Assembly (NCBI RefSeq): GCF_005893125.1 | Contig: NZ_VCJS01000060.1 | Coordinates: 1 to 62,670 of the forward strand | From: Nonomuraea basaltis | Lineage (GTDB): Bacteria; Actinomycetota; Actinomycetes; Streptosporangiales; Streptosporangiaceae | DNA length: 62,670 bases | Direction: 5' to 3' | In this document: one piece after another, positions 33,711 to 42,167 of the stretch | Numbering within the stretch: position 1 is the stretch's first letter | How the letters are laid out: every line of letters begins with the position of its first letter | Translations under genes and position numbers: made by a program | Notes under the pieces: model-generated | The model's database searches: none | What the model was told of the DNA's origin: nothing | Seen by the model: the letters and a program-made list of their open reading frames with translations, nothing else

Positions 33711-35918
33711 TCACGAGATACTCACCAGCTCCTTTCTCTCCGCAACGGGAGGCGCTTCCTCCTCTCGTAGTCCGATTCGGGTGTGCAGCCATCGCAGCCC
33801 GGGTGGGGCCCACCAGTTGGCGCGGCCGGCCAGTCGCATGAAGGCGGGAACGAGCAGGCCGCGGACCAGTGTGGCGTCGACGATGACGGCCAGGGCGAGC
33901 CCGAGGCCGAGCAGTTTGAGAAGCGTTATCCCGGAGGTCGCGAAGGCGAGGAGCACCGCGGCGATGAGAACCGCGGCCGCGCTCACGATACGACCCGTCT
34001 TCTCCAGCCCCATCGCGACCGCCCTGGTGTTGTCGCCGGTCCGCAGATATTCCTCGCGAATTCGCGACAGCAGGAAAACCTCATAATCCATGGAAAGGCC
34101 GAAGGCGACGCAGAACATGAGCACCGGAATGGTCGCGTCGACCATGCCGGTCACCGTGAAATCTCCGACCAGCCAGCGCAGGTTCCCGTCCTGGAAGACG
34201 TACACCATGGCGCCGAAGGTCGCGGTGAGGCTGAGCAGGTTCAGCAGCACCGCCTTGATCGGGATGATCACGCTGCCGGTGAACAGGAACAGCAGCGCGA
34301 ACGTGGTGGCGGCGATGACGAGCAGCGCCATCGGCAGGCGGTCGCCGATCGACTTCTTGGTGTCGACCAGGAACGCGGCCTGTCCGCCCACGTACTTCAC
34401 CGCCGGGGCCGCCGCGCTGCGGATGCGCTCCACGAGATCGGTCCCCTGGGCGGAGTACGGCTCCGCGTCCGGCACGACCGACATCCAGCTTCCCGCGGGG
34501 CCGATCAGCCGCTTGGACGTCTCGGCCGGCGGCGCCACCGGCCGGCCGTCCATGTAAAAGCCGGTCGGCGCGTCCACGCGAGCCACGCCGGGCATGGCCG
34601 ACAGCTTCGTCGCGTAGTCGTGCAGCCCGGCCCGGTCGGCGTAGCCGGGCATCACCACGGGGATGGCGGCCGCCTCCCGCGTGTCGAACCGATCACGCAG
34701 CACCTGCGAGGCCTGGTGCGCCGGGGAGTCCTTCGGCAGCACCCGGTCGTCGGTCAGGCCGAACGAAACCGACAGGAAGGGGCTGCCGAGCAGCACCAGC
34801 AGGGCGATGACGGCGGCGGCGACCGGGATCGGCCGGCGCATCACCGCCAGAGCCAGCCTGTGCCAGAATCCGCCGGCGCGGCGGCGGCGAACCCGCGCGA
34901 GCACGTCGTACCGGTTGACCCGATGCCCCAGGAGGGCGAGCAGCGCCGGGAGCACCACCACCGAGGTGAGCGCGGCCAGCAGGACCACCGCGATGCCGCC
35001 ATAGGCGATGGAACGGAAGAAGTACAGCGGGAACACCAGCAGCGCCGACAGGGACAAGGCCACCGTGATCGCGGAGAACGCCACGGTCCTGCCCGCCGTC
35101 CGCACCGTCGTGGCCACCGCGTCCCGCACGCCGGCCCCGGAGTCCAGCTCGTCGCGGAACCTGCCGACCATGAACAGGCTGTAGTCGATGGCCAGCCCGA
35201 GCCCGAGCGCGGTGGTCACGTTCATCGCGAAGACCGACACCGGGGTGAGCTCGGTGAGGACCTGCAGCACGGCCGTGGTCGAGACCACCGAGACCGCCCC
35301 GACGACCAGCGGCAGCAACGCGGCGATCGCGCTGCCGAAGATGAGCACCAGCAGCACCAGAGTGACCGGCGCGACGATCAATTCGGCCCGGAGCAGGTCT
35401 TCGGCTGTGGTCTTCTCGACCTCTACCGAGACCTGCGCCATCCCGGCCGTGCGGATGTCGAGCGCATGATCCTGGATGATGGGTGCGAGCTTCTCGGCGG
35501 TCGCCCGGTAGGCGTCCTCGTCGCCGCCGAGCCGTACCAGCACCAGACCGCTGCGCCCGTCGTCGGCCCGCAGCGGAGCGGGTTCCCCTGCCGTCCAGTA
35601 CGACTCCGCCGATACCACGCCGCGGAAAGCCCGGACCCGCTCCGTCAGAGCGCGGGCGGCATCGTCCACGGCCGGGTCGTCGACCGCCTGCCCGGCGCGC
35701 CCGGCCACGATGAGCACCAGGTTGGGCGGCCCGGTGCCGAAGTCGCGGGCCAGTATGGCGTCGACCCGCATGGACTCCGAGGCGGGGTCCTGGAACCCGC
35801 CGTTGGACAGGTTCTTCTCCACCCCGGCGCCCCAGAACGCGGCCAGGGCGGTGACGAGCACGGCGAAGGCCAGGACAAGCCCTCGCCGGGCCACAGCGAG
35901 ATGAGCGATGAACTTCAT
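33711..35918 (-). CDS. MMPL/RND-family membrane exporter
   Basis: 735 residues with twelve predicted membrane helices in two homologous halves, each with a large extracytoplasmic loop; FGLSMDYEVFLLSRIREEY is the second-half MMPL signature, and LGLAIDYSLFMVGRFRDEL the first. MMPL proteins export lipids or hydrophobic metabolites using the proton gradient. ATG 35918 has CAAGGAGTT before it and overlaps the stop of a 58-residue membrane protein gene. It likely exports the product of the adjacent lipid-type pathway. Confidence 0.93.
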   Translation of the reverse strand: MKFIAHLAVARRGLVLAFAVLVTALAAFWGAGVEKNLSNGGFQDPASESMRVDAILARDFGTGPPNLVLIVAGRAGQAVDDPAVDDAARALTERVRAFRGVVSAESYWTAGEPAPLRADDGRSGLVLVRLGGDEDAYRATAEKLAPIIQDHALDIRTAGMAQVSVEVEKTTAEDLLRAELIVAPVTLVLLVLIFGSAIAALLPLVVGAVSVVSTTAVLQVLTELTPVSVFAMNVTTALGLGLAIDYSLFMVGRFRDELDSGAGVRDAVATTVRTAGRTVAFSAITVALSLSALLVFPLYFFRSIAYGGIAVVLLAALTSVVVLPALLALLGHRVNRYDVLARVRRRRAGGFWHRLALAVMRRPIPVAAAVIALLVLLGSPFLSVSFGLTDDRVLPKDSPAHQASQVLRDRFDTREAAAIPVVMPGYADRAGLHDYATKLSAMPGVARVDAPTGFYMDGRPVAPPAETSKRLIGPAGSWMSVVPDAEPYSAQGTDLVERIRSAAAPAVKYVGGQAAFLVDTKKSIGDRLPMALLVIAATTFALLFLFTGSVIIPIKAVLLNLLSLTATFGAMVYVFQDGNLRWLVGDFTVTGMVDATIPVLMFCVAFGLSMDYEVFLLSRIREEYLRTGDNTRAVAMGLEKTGRIVSAAAVLIAAVLLAFATSGITLLKLLGLGLALAVIVDATLVRGLLVPAFMRLAGRANWWAPPGLRWLHTRIGLREEEAPPVAERKELVSIS

Positions 35919-36091
35919 GGCAACTCCTTGAGGGCTTGCACGACCACGGCGGCGAACCGGTCGGGGTGCACGGCGGTCATGGCGAACACGAGCAGGGCTG
36001 CGGCGACCAGCAGCGCGATGGCCAGAAGGATCTGCACCCAGGACGGGGTTCGTGCCCGTAACCTGCGCAGGCGGCGCCACGTCTTGACCAT
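35915..36091 (-). CDS. 58-residue single-span membrane protein coupled to the MMPL exporter
   Basis: ATG 36091 with strong AAAGGAGGCG encodes a 58-residue protein: basic N-terminus (VKTWRRLRRLRARTP), one membrane helix (about residues 19-40) and a short outside tail ending VVQALKELP. Its stop overlaps the MMPL start (ATGA). Possible accessory or assembly partner of the exporter, like small subunits of other RND pumps; that role is inferred from coupling only. No family recognised. Confidence 0.75.
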   Translation of the reverse strand: MVKTWRRLRRLRARTPSWVQILLAIALLVAAALLVFAMTAVHPDRFAAVVVQALKELP

Positions 36092-36109
36092 GGCCGATCG
36101 CCTCCTTTC

Positions 36110-36994
36110 TCAGTCGCCACCGATGGTGACGGGAGGGGTGTCAGCGGACGCGCAGGGCTGTGTAAGAGCGGTGTCAGCAGTGCGTTCTTTTCTGGTTCCG
36201 CGGATCACGGTGACCAGGTCCCGCAGGGTGGACAGGCGCAGTCCTCGGTCGCGGGCGGCGGCCAGATGCTCGCGCTCGGGATAGGAGTAGTAACTGCCGC
36301 CGGACTGGTGGACCGCCTCCGTACGGAGGCGGTCGAAGTCGCCGAGCACCTCATCCAGCATGTCGACGCCGACACGGTTGACCCAGCTGTCGTTGAAAAG
36401 AACGCTGCGACCGGGCGGCGGCGTGGTGGTGCGCTGGGCGAGGACGGGGCCTGCGTCGATCTCGCGGTTCTCGATGAGGTGGGCGGTGATGCCGAACGGC
36501 GTGCCCGGCTCGATGGCGGAGTACAGGGTGGGGAACAGACCGCGGCAGTGCGGCAGGTAGGCCGCATGAACATTGATCACAGCCCGGCTGGGAGCCGTGA
36601 TGACGCCTTCGCGCAGGATCTGGTCGAACCAGTAGACGACGACGAAGTCGAGGTCGGCCTCGCGCAGCGCGGCCACGACCTCGGGGGCGTTGACATTGCC
36701 GGTGTGGATGTGGCGGATGCCGTGACGGGCGCACAGGTCCCCGACGCGGCTCCGGTGGGGGACGAACCTGAGGATCAGCGGATACAGCAGGAACGAGTAG
36801 GTCAGATACTTCACGAAGGCCGGCCCCGAACGGCGCAGGTTGGTCCAGGTCTGCTTGACCAGGCCGCCCCGGCGGGTGGCGTGGACGTCGCTGGTGACGA
36901 CGAGGGCCAGCTCGTCGTGGTGGCGCTCGACGATCTCGGTGATGGCGTCGCCGAGCTGCGCGCACTCGGTGGTGAACAGGGCGATGCGAGCCAT
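36110..36994 (-). CDS. Formyltransferase family protein
   Basis: 294 residues of the 10-formyltetrahydrofolate-dependent formyltransferase fold. The active-site segment reads VINVHAAYLPHCRGLFPTLY, with HIHTGNVNAPEVVAALREAD before it and FGITAHLIENREIDAGPVLA after it; the catalytic Asn/His/Asp set appears as N-H-D in these motifs. It would formylate an amine. In this cluster the amine made by the reductase-aminotransferase pair is an attractive substrate. It is the first gene of the MMPL operon, 18 bases before the small membrane protein gene. Confidence 0.9.
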   Translation of the reverse strand: MARIALFTTECAQLGDAITEIVERHHDELALVVTSDVHATRRGGLVKQTWTNLRRSGPAFVKYLTYSFLLYPLILRFVPHRSRVGDLCARHGIRHIHTGNVNAPEVVAALREADLDFVVVYWFDQILREGVITAPSRAVINVHAAYLPHCRGLFPTLYSAIEPGTPFGITAHLIENREIDAGPVLAQRTTTPPPGRSVLFNDSWVNRVGVDMLDEVLGDFDRLRTEAVHQSGGSYYSYPEREHLAAARDRGLRLSTLRDLVTVIRGTRKERTADTALTQPCASADTPPVTIGGD

Positions 36995-37176
36995 GGGTCT
37001 CCTCTCTCAGCTGTGGTGCCGACGCTAGGGAGAGCCACATCAGAGACCCTGCAGGCGCGTGTAAGCGACGCGTTCGCCTTGTGTTGCCGACGCCTTGTCG
37101 CGTCCCTGGGCTGCCGCTGTCGCACCGGTTCCTAGCGTGGGCGTGCAGGCGTTCTCCGGAGGAAGGGAGCATTCTC

Positions 37177-37341
37177 GTGATCGACACCGATGTCGTTCAG
37201 GCGGCGATCAACGCCGTCGTGATCGTGGTGGGCGTGACCATGGTCATCGTCGCCTGGACGCTGGCGGCCTGGCGGCACTCCACTCGTCAGGCCGAACCGG
37301 CCCCGGCGAATGAGCCCACGCGCGAACCGGTTCAGGTATGA
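37177..37341 (+). CDS. 54-residue single-span membrane protein
   Basis: GTG 37177, preceded by GGAGGAAGGGAG, encodes a protein with a strong membrane helix (INAVVIVVGVTMVIVAWTLA) and a short charged, Pro-rich C-terminus. It is divergent from the formyltransferase gene and its 3' end overlaps that of the histidine kinase gene by ten bases. No family is recognised. Confidence 0.6.
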   Translation: MIDTDVVQAAINAVVIVVGVTMVIVAWTLAAWRHSTRQAEPAPANEPTREPVQV

Positions 37342-38726
37342 GATCCGTTCGGCCGCCAGGCCGGTAGGCGCACCACCACGTCCAATCCGTGCGGCACGGC
37401 ATCCTCCAAGGTCGCCGTGCCGCTGACGTTCTCCAGCAGCGTCGCGACGATCGCCAAGCCCAGGCCGGAGCCCTCCCGTTCCGCCGAGGACGAGCCGCGC
37501 CAGAACCGATCCCAGGCGCGCGTCTTCTCCTCTGCCGTCATCCCCGGCCCTTCGTCAGCGACGTGCAGCAGGACGCTGTCGCCCTCGTGCGCCGTCCGCA
37601 CGCGCACGGTGCTCCCCCGCGGCGCGTGGTCCACGGCATTGTCCAGCAGCACGTCCAGAACCTGGCCGAGCACGGCGACCGAGGAGGACGCCTCGACCGG
37701 CGCACTCTCGAACATCAGCGTCACACCCCGGGCGTCGGCCGCCGGATGCCAGGCCTCGATCCTGTCCTTGGCCAGGGAGGAGACGTCGACGCGCCCCAAG
37801 GGTGTCTCCCGGCCCTCGGCCTGCGCCAGCCGCAGCAGCGCGTCCAGGATGCCGCCGAAGCGCTCGGCCTCGATCGACGCCTTCCTCACCTCCTCCTTCA
37901 CCTCCTCGGAGGTCTCCGGGGCGACGACCTCTTCCAGGTTCTCCAGCCGCAAGCGCAACGCGGTCAGCGGATTGCGCATCTGGTGAGACGCGTCGGCGGT
38001 GAAGCTCTGATGGGCGCGCAACAGCGCGACCAGCCGGCCGGCCATGGTGTTGAAGGCCTGTGCCAGACTCCGCAACTCCGGCGGACCCGTGTCGGCCGGC
38101 GCTCGGACCTCGTAGTTTCCGGCCGCGATCGCGCCCGCGGCGGTGTCCAGGCTCCGTACCGGCCGCATGACCCATCGTGTGAACGGAGCGGCCAGCAGGG
38201 CCGCCGCCGCCAGTCCCAGCACGAGGACGGCCACCAGGACCAGCAAGGTCCGGGTGCCGGAGTCCCGCACCTCCTCGGTCGGTGAGATCATCACCACCGC
38301 CCCGACGACACCATGCTCGGCTCTGACCGGCTCGGCGATGAACAGCGGGAGCGCGCTGACGTTGTAGGGGTAGTCGACGAAATCCGCCCGCTCGCCGGCC
38401 AGGGCCAGCATCAGCCGCGCCCGCCAATCCGGGTCGGTGACGGCCACATCTCCCGCGGCGGACACCACGGCGCCGGACGTGTTCACCACGGCGATCCGCG
38501 AGCCTGTCGAGGCGCGATAGTCGCGCATCTCCCGTTCCAACCGTCCCCACTCCCCCTCCGTCAGAGCGGGGACGGCCTGCCCGGCCAGCCGGGCGGCCTC
38601 GCGTAGCCGCGTGTTGGCCAGGTGGTGGAAGTCGTTCATCACGAACGTGAAGAACAGCGGGATCTCCAGCGCCAGCAACAGCAGCGCCGTCAGCGACATG
38701 TACGTCAGCATCAACCGCCGGCGCAT
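37332..38726 (-). CDS. Sensor histidine kinase with HAMP domain
   Basis: 464 residues: membrane helix (about 5-28), extracytoplasmic sensor of about 130 residues, second helix (about 165-185), HAMP, DHp domain with the phospho-His in DASHQMRNPLTALRLRLENL, and an HATPase domain (LLDNAVDHAP N-box, VADEGPGM G1, GSGLGLAIVATLL G2). It autophosphorylates and passes phosphate to the response regulator encoded two bases upstream. The signal is unknown. ATG 38726 is chosen by spacing to that gene and the start of the first helix. Confidence 0.93.
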   Translation of the reverse strand: MRRRLMLTYMSLTALLLLALEIPLFFTFVMNDFHHLANTRLREAARLAGQAVPALTEGEWGRLEREMRDYRASTGSRIAVVNTSGAVVSAAGDVAVTDPDWRARLMLALAGERADFVDYPYNVSALPLFIAEPVRAEHGVVGAVVMISPTEEVRDSGTRTLLVLVAVLVLGLAAAALLAAPFTRWVMRPVRSLDTAAGAIAAGNYEVRAPADTGPPELRSLAQAFNTMAGRLVALLRAHQSFTADASHQMRNPLTALRLRLENLEEVVAPETSEEVKEEVRKASIEAERFGGILDALLRLAQAEGRETPLGRVDVSSLAKDRIEAWHPAADARGVTLMFESAPVEASSSVAVLGQVLDVLLDNAVDHAPRGSTVRVRTAHEGDSVLLHVADEGPGMTAEEKTRAWDRFWRGSSSAEREGSGLGLAIVATLLENVSGTATLEDAVPHGLDVVVRLPAWRPNGSHT

Positions 38727-38728
38727 GG

Positions 38729-39427
38729 TCAGGAACCGGGTTCGACGAGCCGGAACCCGACGCCGCGCACCGTCTCTATCCACGACGGATCGCCCAGCTT
38801 GGCGCGCAGCGAGCCGACGTGGACGTCGAGGGTGCGGGTGGAGCCGAACCAGTTCTCGTCCCACACCCGATCCATGATCTCTTCACGGGTGCGTAAGGCG
38901 CCGCCGTCCTCGGCGAGGAAGGCCAGCAGGTCGAACTCCCGGCGAGTGAGCTCGAGCGCGACCCCGTCGAGCAAGGCCCTTCGCGTGCGGCGGTCGACGA
39001 CCAGCTTGCCGCGGTCCGCGGGCGGTTCCTCCTCGGCATCGCGCCGCTGCCGCGACGCCCGCCGGGTGACCGCCTCGATCCGGGCCAGCAGTTCGCGGAA
39101 GCCGTACGGTTTGACCACGTAATCGTCGGCGCCGCCCTGCAGCCCGATCACGCGGTCGATCTCTTCTGATCGGGCGGTCAGCACGATGATCGGCACGTCG
39201 GAGAACTCGCGTAACCTGCGGCACACCTCCAGGCCGTCCAGATCGGGCAGGCCCAGGTCCAGCAGCACCAGATCGGTCTTCCCCGCGAGCAATGCCTCCG
39301 CGCCCGTGGTCACGTGCTCCACATCGTGCCCATGCCGCACCAGTCCGGCCTTCAGCGGCTCGGCCACATGCGCGTCGTCTTCCACCAGCAAGATCCGCAC
39401 CCCGGACTCACCCCCGTCGTAAGGCAC
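38729..39427 (-). CDS. OmpR/PhoB-family response regulator
   Basis: 232 residues: receiver domain (ILLVEDD, phospho-Asp in LVLLDLGLPDLDG, conserved Thr/Lys in VLTARS and VVKPYGF) and a C-terminal winged helix (LTRREFDLLAFLAEDGG, DVHVGSLRAKLGD, IETVRGVGFRLV). It partners the kinase encoded next. A BlaI-type site lies four bases upstream of its ATG (39431-39449), so BlaI may set the level of this two-component system. Confidence 0.94.
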   Translation of the reverse strand: MPYDGGESGVRILLVEDDAHVAEPLKAGLVRHGHDVEHVTTGAEALLAGKTDLVLLDLGLPDLDGLEVCRRLREFSDVPIIVLTARSEEIDRVIGLQGGADDYVVKPYGFRELLARIEAVTRRASRQRRDAEEEPPADRGKLVVDRRTRRALLDGVALELTRREFDLLAFLAEDGGALRTREEIMDRVWDENWFGSTRTLDVHVGSLRAKLGDPSWIETVRGVGFRLVEPGS

Positions 39428-39430
39428 GAT

Positions 39431-39449
39431 CCACTAAAGGGAATAGTAG
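39431..39449. promoter_or_regulatory. BlaI-type operator of the two-component system
   Basis: CCACTA-N7-TAGTAG, 11/12 arm matches, directly next to the response regulator start. Confidence 0.68.
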
Positions 39450-39499
39450 AGGGAGCCGTGGACTTAGCCAAGGGAGTTAACCGAGCATTCATTGATCAG

Positions 39500-39518
39500 C
39501 AACGATCAGTCCTAGTAG
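39500..39518. promoter_or_regulatory. BlaI-type operator of the 39585 membrane protein gene
   Basis: CAACGA-N7-TAGTAG, 10/12 arm matches with a perfect right arm, 66 bases before ATG 39585. Confidence 0.5.
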
Positions 39519-39584
39519 AGCAGTCGGCGACCGGACGGCGTCCGTCCGATTGACATGCGAACATGTAAGTCGCAGAATTGCGCC

Positions 39585-41051
39585 ATGAGAGTCGCAGAAA
39601 CAGGACATTTCCATCGCATTCTGCTTGCCCCCTGGGTGGTCGGCCTGATCGTGGCGGCTGGGCTGGGATCACTGTTTGCGACGTACTGGGACGACGCCTG
39701 GCACACGGACATCGGGCGGGACGACGCCCTCATCGCTCCCCATCTGGCGCTGTACGGGTCGGTCGCGGTGGCCGGACTGGCGGTGGCCGCGTGGGGCGCG
39801 CTCGTGGTGTGGCGGTCGCGTTCCTTGCTTGCCGCGGTGCGGCATCCGGCGCTGCTCACCGCCGCGGCCGGCGCTCTGGTGACGCTGGGCTCGGGTGTGG
39901 CGGACGCCTTCTGGCACGAGGCGTTCGGCCGCGACGCCGTGCTGTGGAGCCCGCCGCACATGCTCGCGGTCTTCGGGACCGTGGCGCTGATCGTGGGCGT
40001 GCTGGCCGGAGCCCGTCCCGGCACTCCGTCGTGGCTGCTGTCCGCTGCCGGAGGGCTGCTGCTCGGCAGCGCCCTGATCGCCGTGCTGGAGTTCGAGACG
40101 GACGTCCCGCAGTTCAGCGAGGCGCTCTACCTGCCCGTGTTGCTGGTCAGCGCGTTGTTCGCGCTGGGGATGCTCCGCCGGCTCATTCCCGGCCGCTTCG
40201 CCGTCACCCGGGTGGTCGGCATCTATGTGCTGGCCCGCCTGATCGTGGCCGTGGTGCTGACGGCGCTCGGTCGCACCGCCCCGGATCTCCCGCTCGCCAT
40301 CGTCGGTCTCGCGCTGGCGGACCTGCCGTGGCGGAGGCCGATCACCGCCTACGCCGCGGGTGCGGCAGGAGTATCGGCCACGACCTTGGTCTCCGCGGCG
40401 ATCGGCACGGCGGGCGTCCCTGTCATCAGCGTGTTGCCGGCGGCGATCCCGGTGATCGCGCTCTTTCTCGCGGCCCTGCTCGCGGACTCCCGATTGCGTC
40501 CGGTCGCCGCACTTCTTCTCGCGGGCGGAATCGCCGCCCTTCCGATGTCGATCCCGGACCCGGCGCTGGCGCACGACCCCGGTCAGGGCGAGCCCGTCGC
40601 GCAGGTCCTTCTGGCAGGGGCCGCTGATGGGAACGGCATCCTCACTCTGGCCGCTGAACTGCCGGTCGCGTGCTCGACCTCCGATCCCTGCAGGGTTCTG
40701 GCGCGCCGAGCAGGCGAGGTGATCAGCGGAAACCTGAGCGTGGAGGGCCGGCAGGTCACGGGAACCGTCAGGGTCCCGACGACCGGTCTTTGGTTCGTCT
40801 ACCTCGAGGCGGCCCATGCCCGCGGCCCGGTCGAGACGTGGCTGGCACTGGATGCGAGCACCGCGCAACGGATCAGCGAACGGCGCGATCTCTACCTCCC
40901 GGCGGGCCGGGCCGAGGGAGCCGCTCTGCCCGGCGCGGAGATCGCCGCAGGCAGCGCACTCTATGCCCTCGGCCTGGCCGTGCTCGGCCTCGCTATTCTC
41001 CAAACGCGGCGGTCCCGGCGACCGGAGACCAGGATTGCGACGTCAACGTAG
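39585..41051 (+). CDS. Polytopic membrane protein of unknown function
   Basis: 488 residues with about ten membrane helices, then a C-terminal extracytoplasmic beta-rich domain and a last anchor helix. Conserved-looking polar motifs lie at helix ends: DDAWHTDIGRDDALIAPH and DAFWHEAFGRDAVLWSPPHM, with several His and acidic residues that could bind a metal. The C-terminal part recalls the CopC/YtkA-like domain found with CopD proteins. I recognise no named family. ATG 39585 is chosen over 39555 because the first helix starts there. Confidence 0.75.
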   Translation: MRVAETGHFHRILLAPWVVGLIVAAGLGSLFATYWDDAWHTDIGRDDALIAPHLALYGSVAVAGLAVAAWGALVVWRSRSLLAAVRHPALLTAAAGALVTLGSGVADAFWHEAFGRDAVLWSPPHMLAVFGTVALIVGVLAGARPGTPSWLLSAAGGLLLGSALIAVLEFETDVPQFSEALYLPVLLVSALFALGMLRRLIPGRFAVTRVVGIYVLARLIVAVVLTALGRTAPDLPLAIVGLALADLPWRRPITAYAAGAAGVSATTLVSAAIGTAGVPVISVLPAAIPVIALFLAALLADSRLRPVAALLLAGGIAALPMSIPDPALAHDPGQGEPVAQVLLAGAADGNGILTLAAELPVACSTSDPCRVLARRAGEVISGNLSVEGRQVTGTVRVPTTGLWFVYLEAAHARGPVETWLALDASTAQRISERRDLYLPAGRAEGAALPGAEIAAGSALYALGLAVLGLAILQTRRSRRPETRIATST

Positions 41052-41067
41052 CGCTAGTGTGGCGTCC

Positions 41068-41631
41068 GTGACCGCGATCGAACCCTCCCTCGTCGACGCC
41101 ACCGCCGCCGCCGTCGCCAAATGGGGCCTGCCCCAGGCGACCCTCGAAAGGGTGGCCGACGAGGCCGGCATCTCCCGCGCGACCTTGCACCGCCGCGGTG
41201 TCAGCCGGGAGGCGCTGGTCGCCGCACTCGCCGCCCGCGCGGCCGACGAGTTCCGCACCGCTCTGTGGCCTGCGCTGACCGGCCCGGGAAGTGCCGCCGA
41301 GCGGCTCAGGGCGATGCTGGAGGCGATGTTCCAGACCGCCGACGGCCACCTGGAGTTGCTGGCCGGCATGTACATGGCGCACGGCGAGATGTTCCACCAG
41401 CCTGGCCCCGACGCGCTCACGGTCGATATCTTCGCGGCCCCCTTCGAGCGGTTGCTCCGCGACGGCGTGCTCGACGGCTCGCTGCGCGAAGTTCCTCCCA
41501 CCGTCACCGCCACGGTGCTGTTCAATACCGCCGGCTGGGGCTATGTCCACCTGCGCGCCAGCCACGAGTGGCCGCCGGAGCGCGCCAGGGATGCCGTCAT
41601 CGACCTGGTCATGAACGGCCTGCTGCCGTAA
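41068..41631 (+). CDS. TetR-family transcriptional regulator
   Basis: 187 residues. N-terminal helix-turn-helix ATLERVADEAGISRATLHRR with the usual following helix, and a C-terminal ligand-binding helical domain. GTG 41068 begins 17 bases after the membrane protein gene, so the two are likely cotranscribed and it may regulate that operon. Ligand unknown. Confidence 0.88.
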   Translation: MTAIEPSLVDATAAAVAKWGLPQATLERVADEAGISRATLHRRGVSREALVAALAARAADEFRTALWPALTGPGSAAERLRAMLEAMFQTADGHLELLAGMYMAHGEMFHQPGPDALTVDIFAAPFERLLRDGVLDGSLREVPPTVTATVLFNTAGWGYVHLRASHEWPPERARDAVIDLVMNGLLP

Positions 41632-41637
41632 GTGTTT

Positions 41638-41656
41638 CTACGACGGACCATAGGAG
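41638..41656. promoter_or_regulatory. BlaI-type operator of the DUF6153-multicopper oxidase operon
   Basis: CTACGA-N7-TAGGAG, 10/12 arm matches; CTACG-N6-CATAG is an overlapping reading. 21 bases before ATG 41677. Confidence 0.62.
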
Positions 41657-41676
41657 TCATCCCGTATGCTCTGACT

Positions 41677-42075
41677 ATGAGGTCAACGGAGGTGGGACGG
41701 CCGGCGGGCATGCTGCCGCGGCTGCTGCTCCTCGTCCTCCTCATGCTGGGCGTGGCGGCGATGCACACGCTCGGCCACGTCGTCGGCCACGACGCGCCTC
41801 AGCCGTCCGCCACCGGCATGCTCCACGCGGAGGGCGCTCATTCCCCCGTGCCGGACTCCGGATCCGGTGATGCGCCGAGCGGGGCACCCGACCCAGCGTC
41901 CGTCTGCCTGGCGATCCTGGCCGCTCTCCTCGTCCTGGCACCGCTGGGCCCGCGCATCGCGGGCCTGGCCGCTGCCTGGCTGCGATCACATCCCGGACGG
42001 CGCATACCACGGCCGCTTCGCGGCCCGCCTCCTCTGTCGCTCATCCTGACGCGCACGGTCGTGCTGCGGACGTAG
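41677..42075 (+). CDS. DUF6153 family small membrane protein, second copy
   Basis: 132 residues, paralog of the protein at 10061: membrane helix with MLGVAAMHTLGHVVGHDA, a second hydrophobic stretch (ASVCLAILAALLVLAPLG) and a basic tail ending RTVVLRT. The conserved HTLGH motif is the shared core. It precedes a multicopper oxidase gene by 92 bases and follows a BlaI-type operator. Function unknown; His residues and neighbours suggest copper. Confidence 0.82.
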   Translation: MRSTEVGRPAGMLPRLLLLVLLMLGVAAMHTLGHVVGHDAPQPSATGMLHAEGAHSPVPDSGSGDAPSGAPDPASVCLAILAALLVLAPLGPRIAGLAAAWLRSHPGRRIPRPLRGPPPLSLILTRTVVLRT

Positions 42076-42167
42076 GCGTTCCGACCCCGGACCGCTGGAG
42101 CCGTCATGCCCAGCCTCGTCCGGTCTCCGCCCGTCCGTCAGCGCAAACCGTCAGCGAGGCATCAATC

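Noticed and set aside
33783..36284. 833-codon plus-strand open frame
   Set aside because: It is antisense to the clear MMPL exporter gene, its translation is Arg/Gly/Gln/His-rich without any domain, and it reflects codon bias in high-GC DNA.
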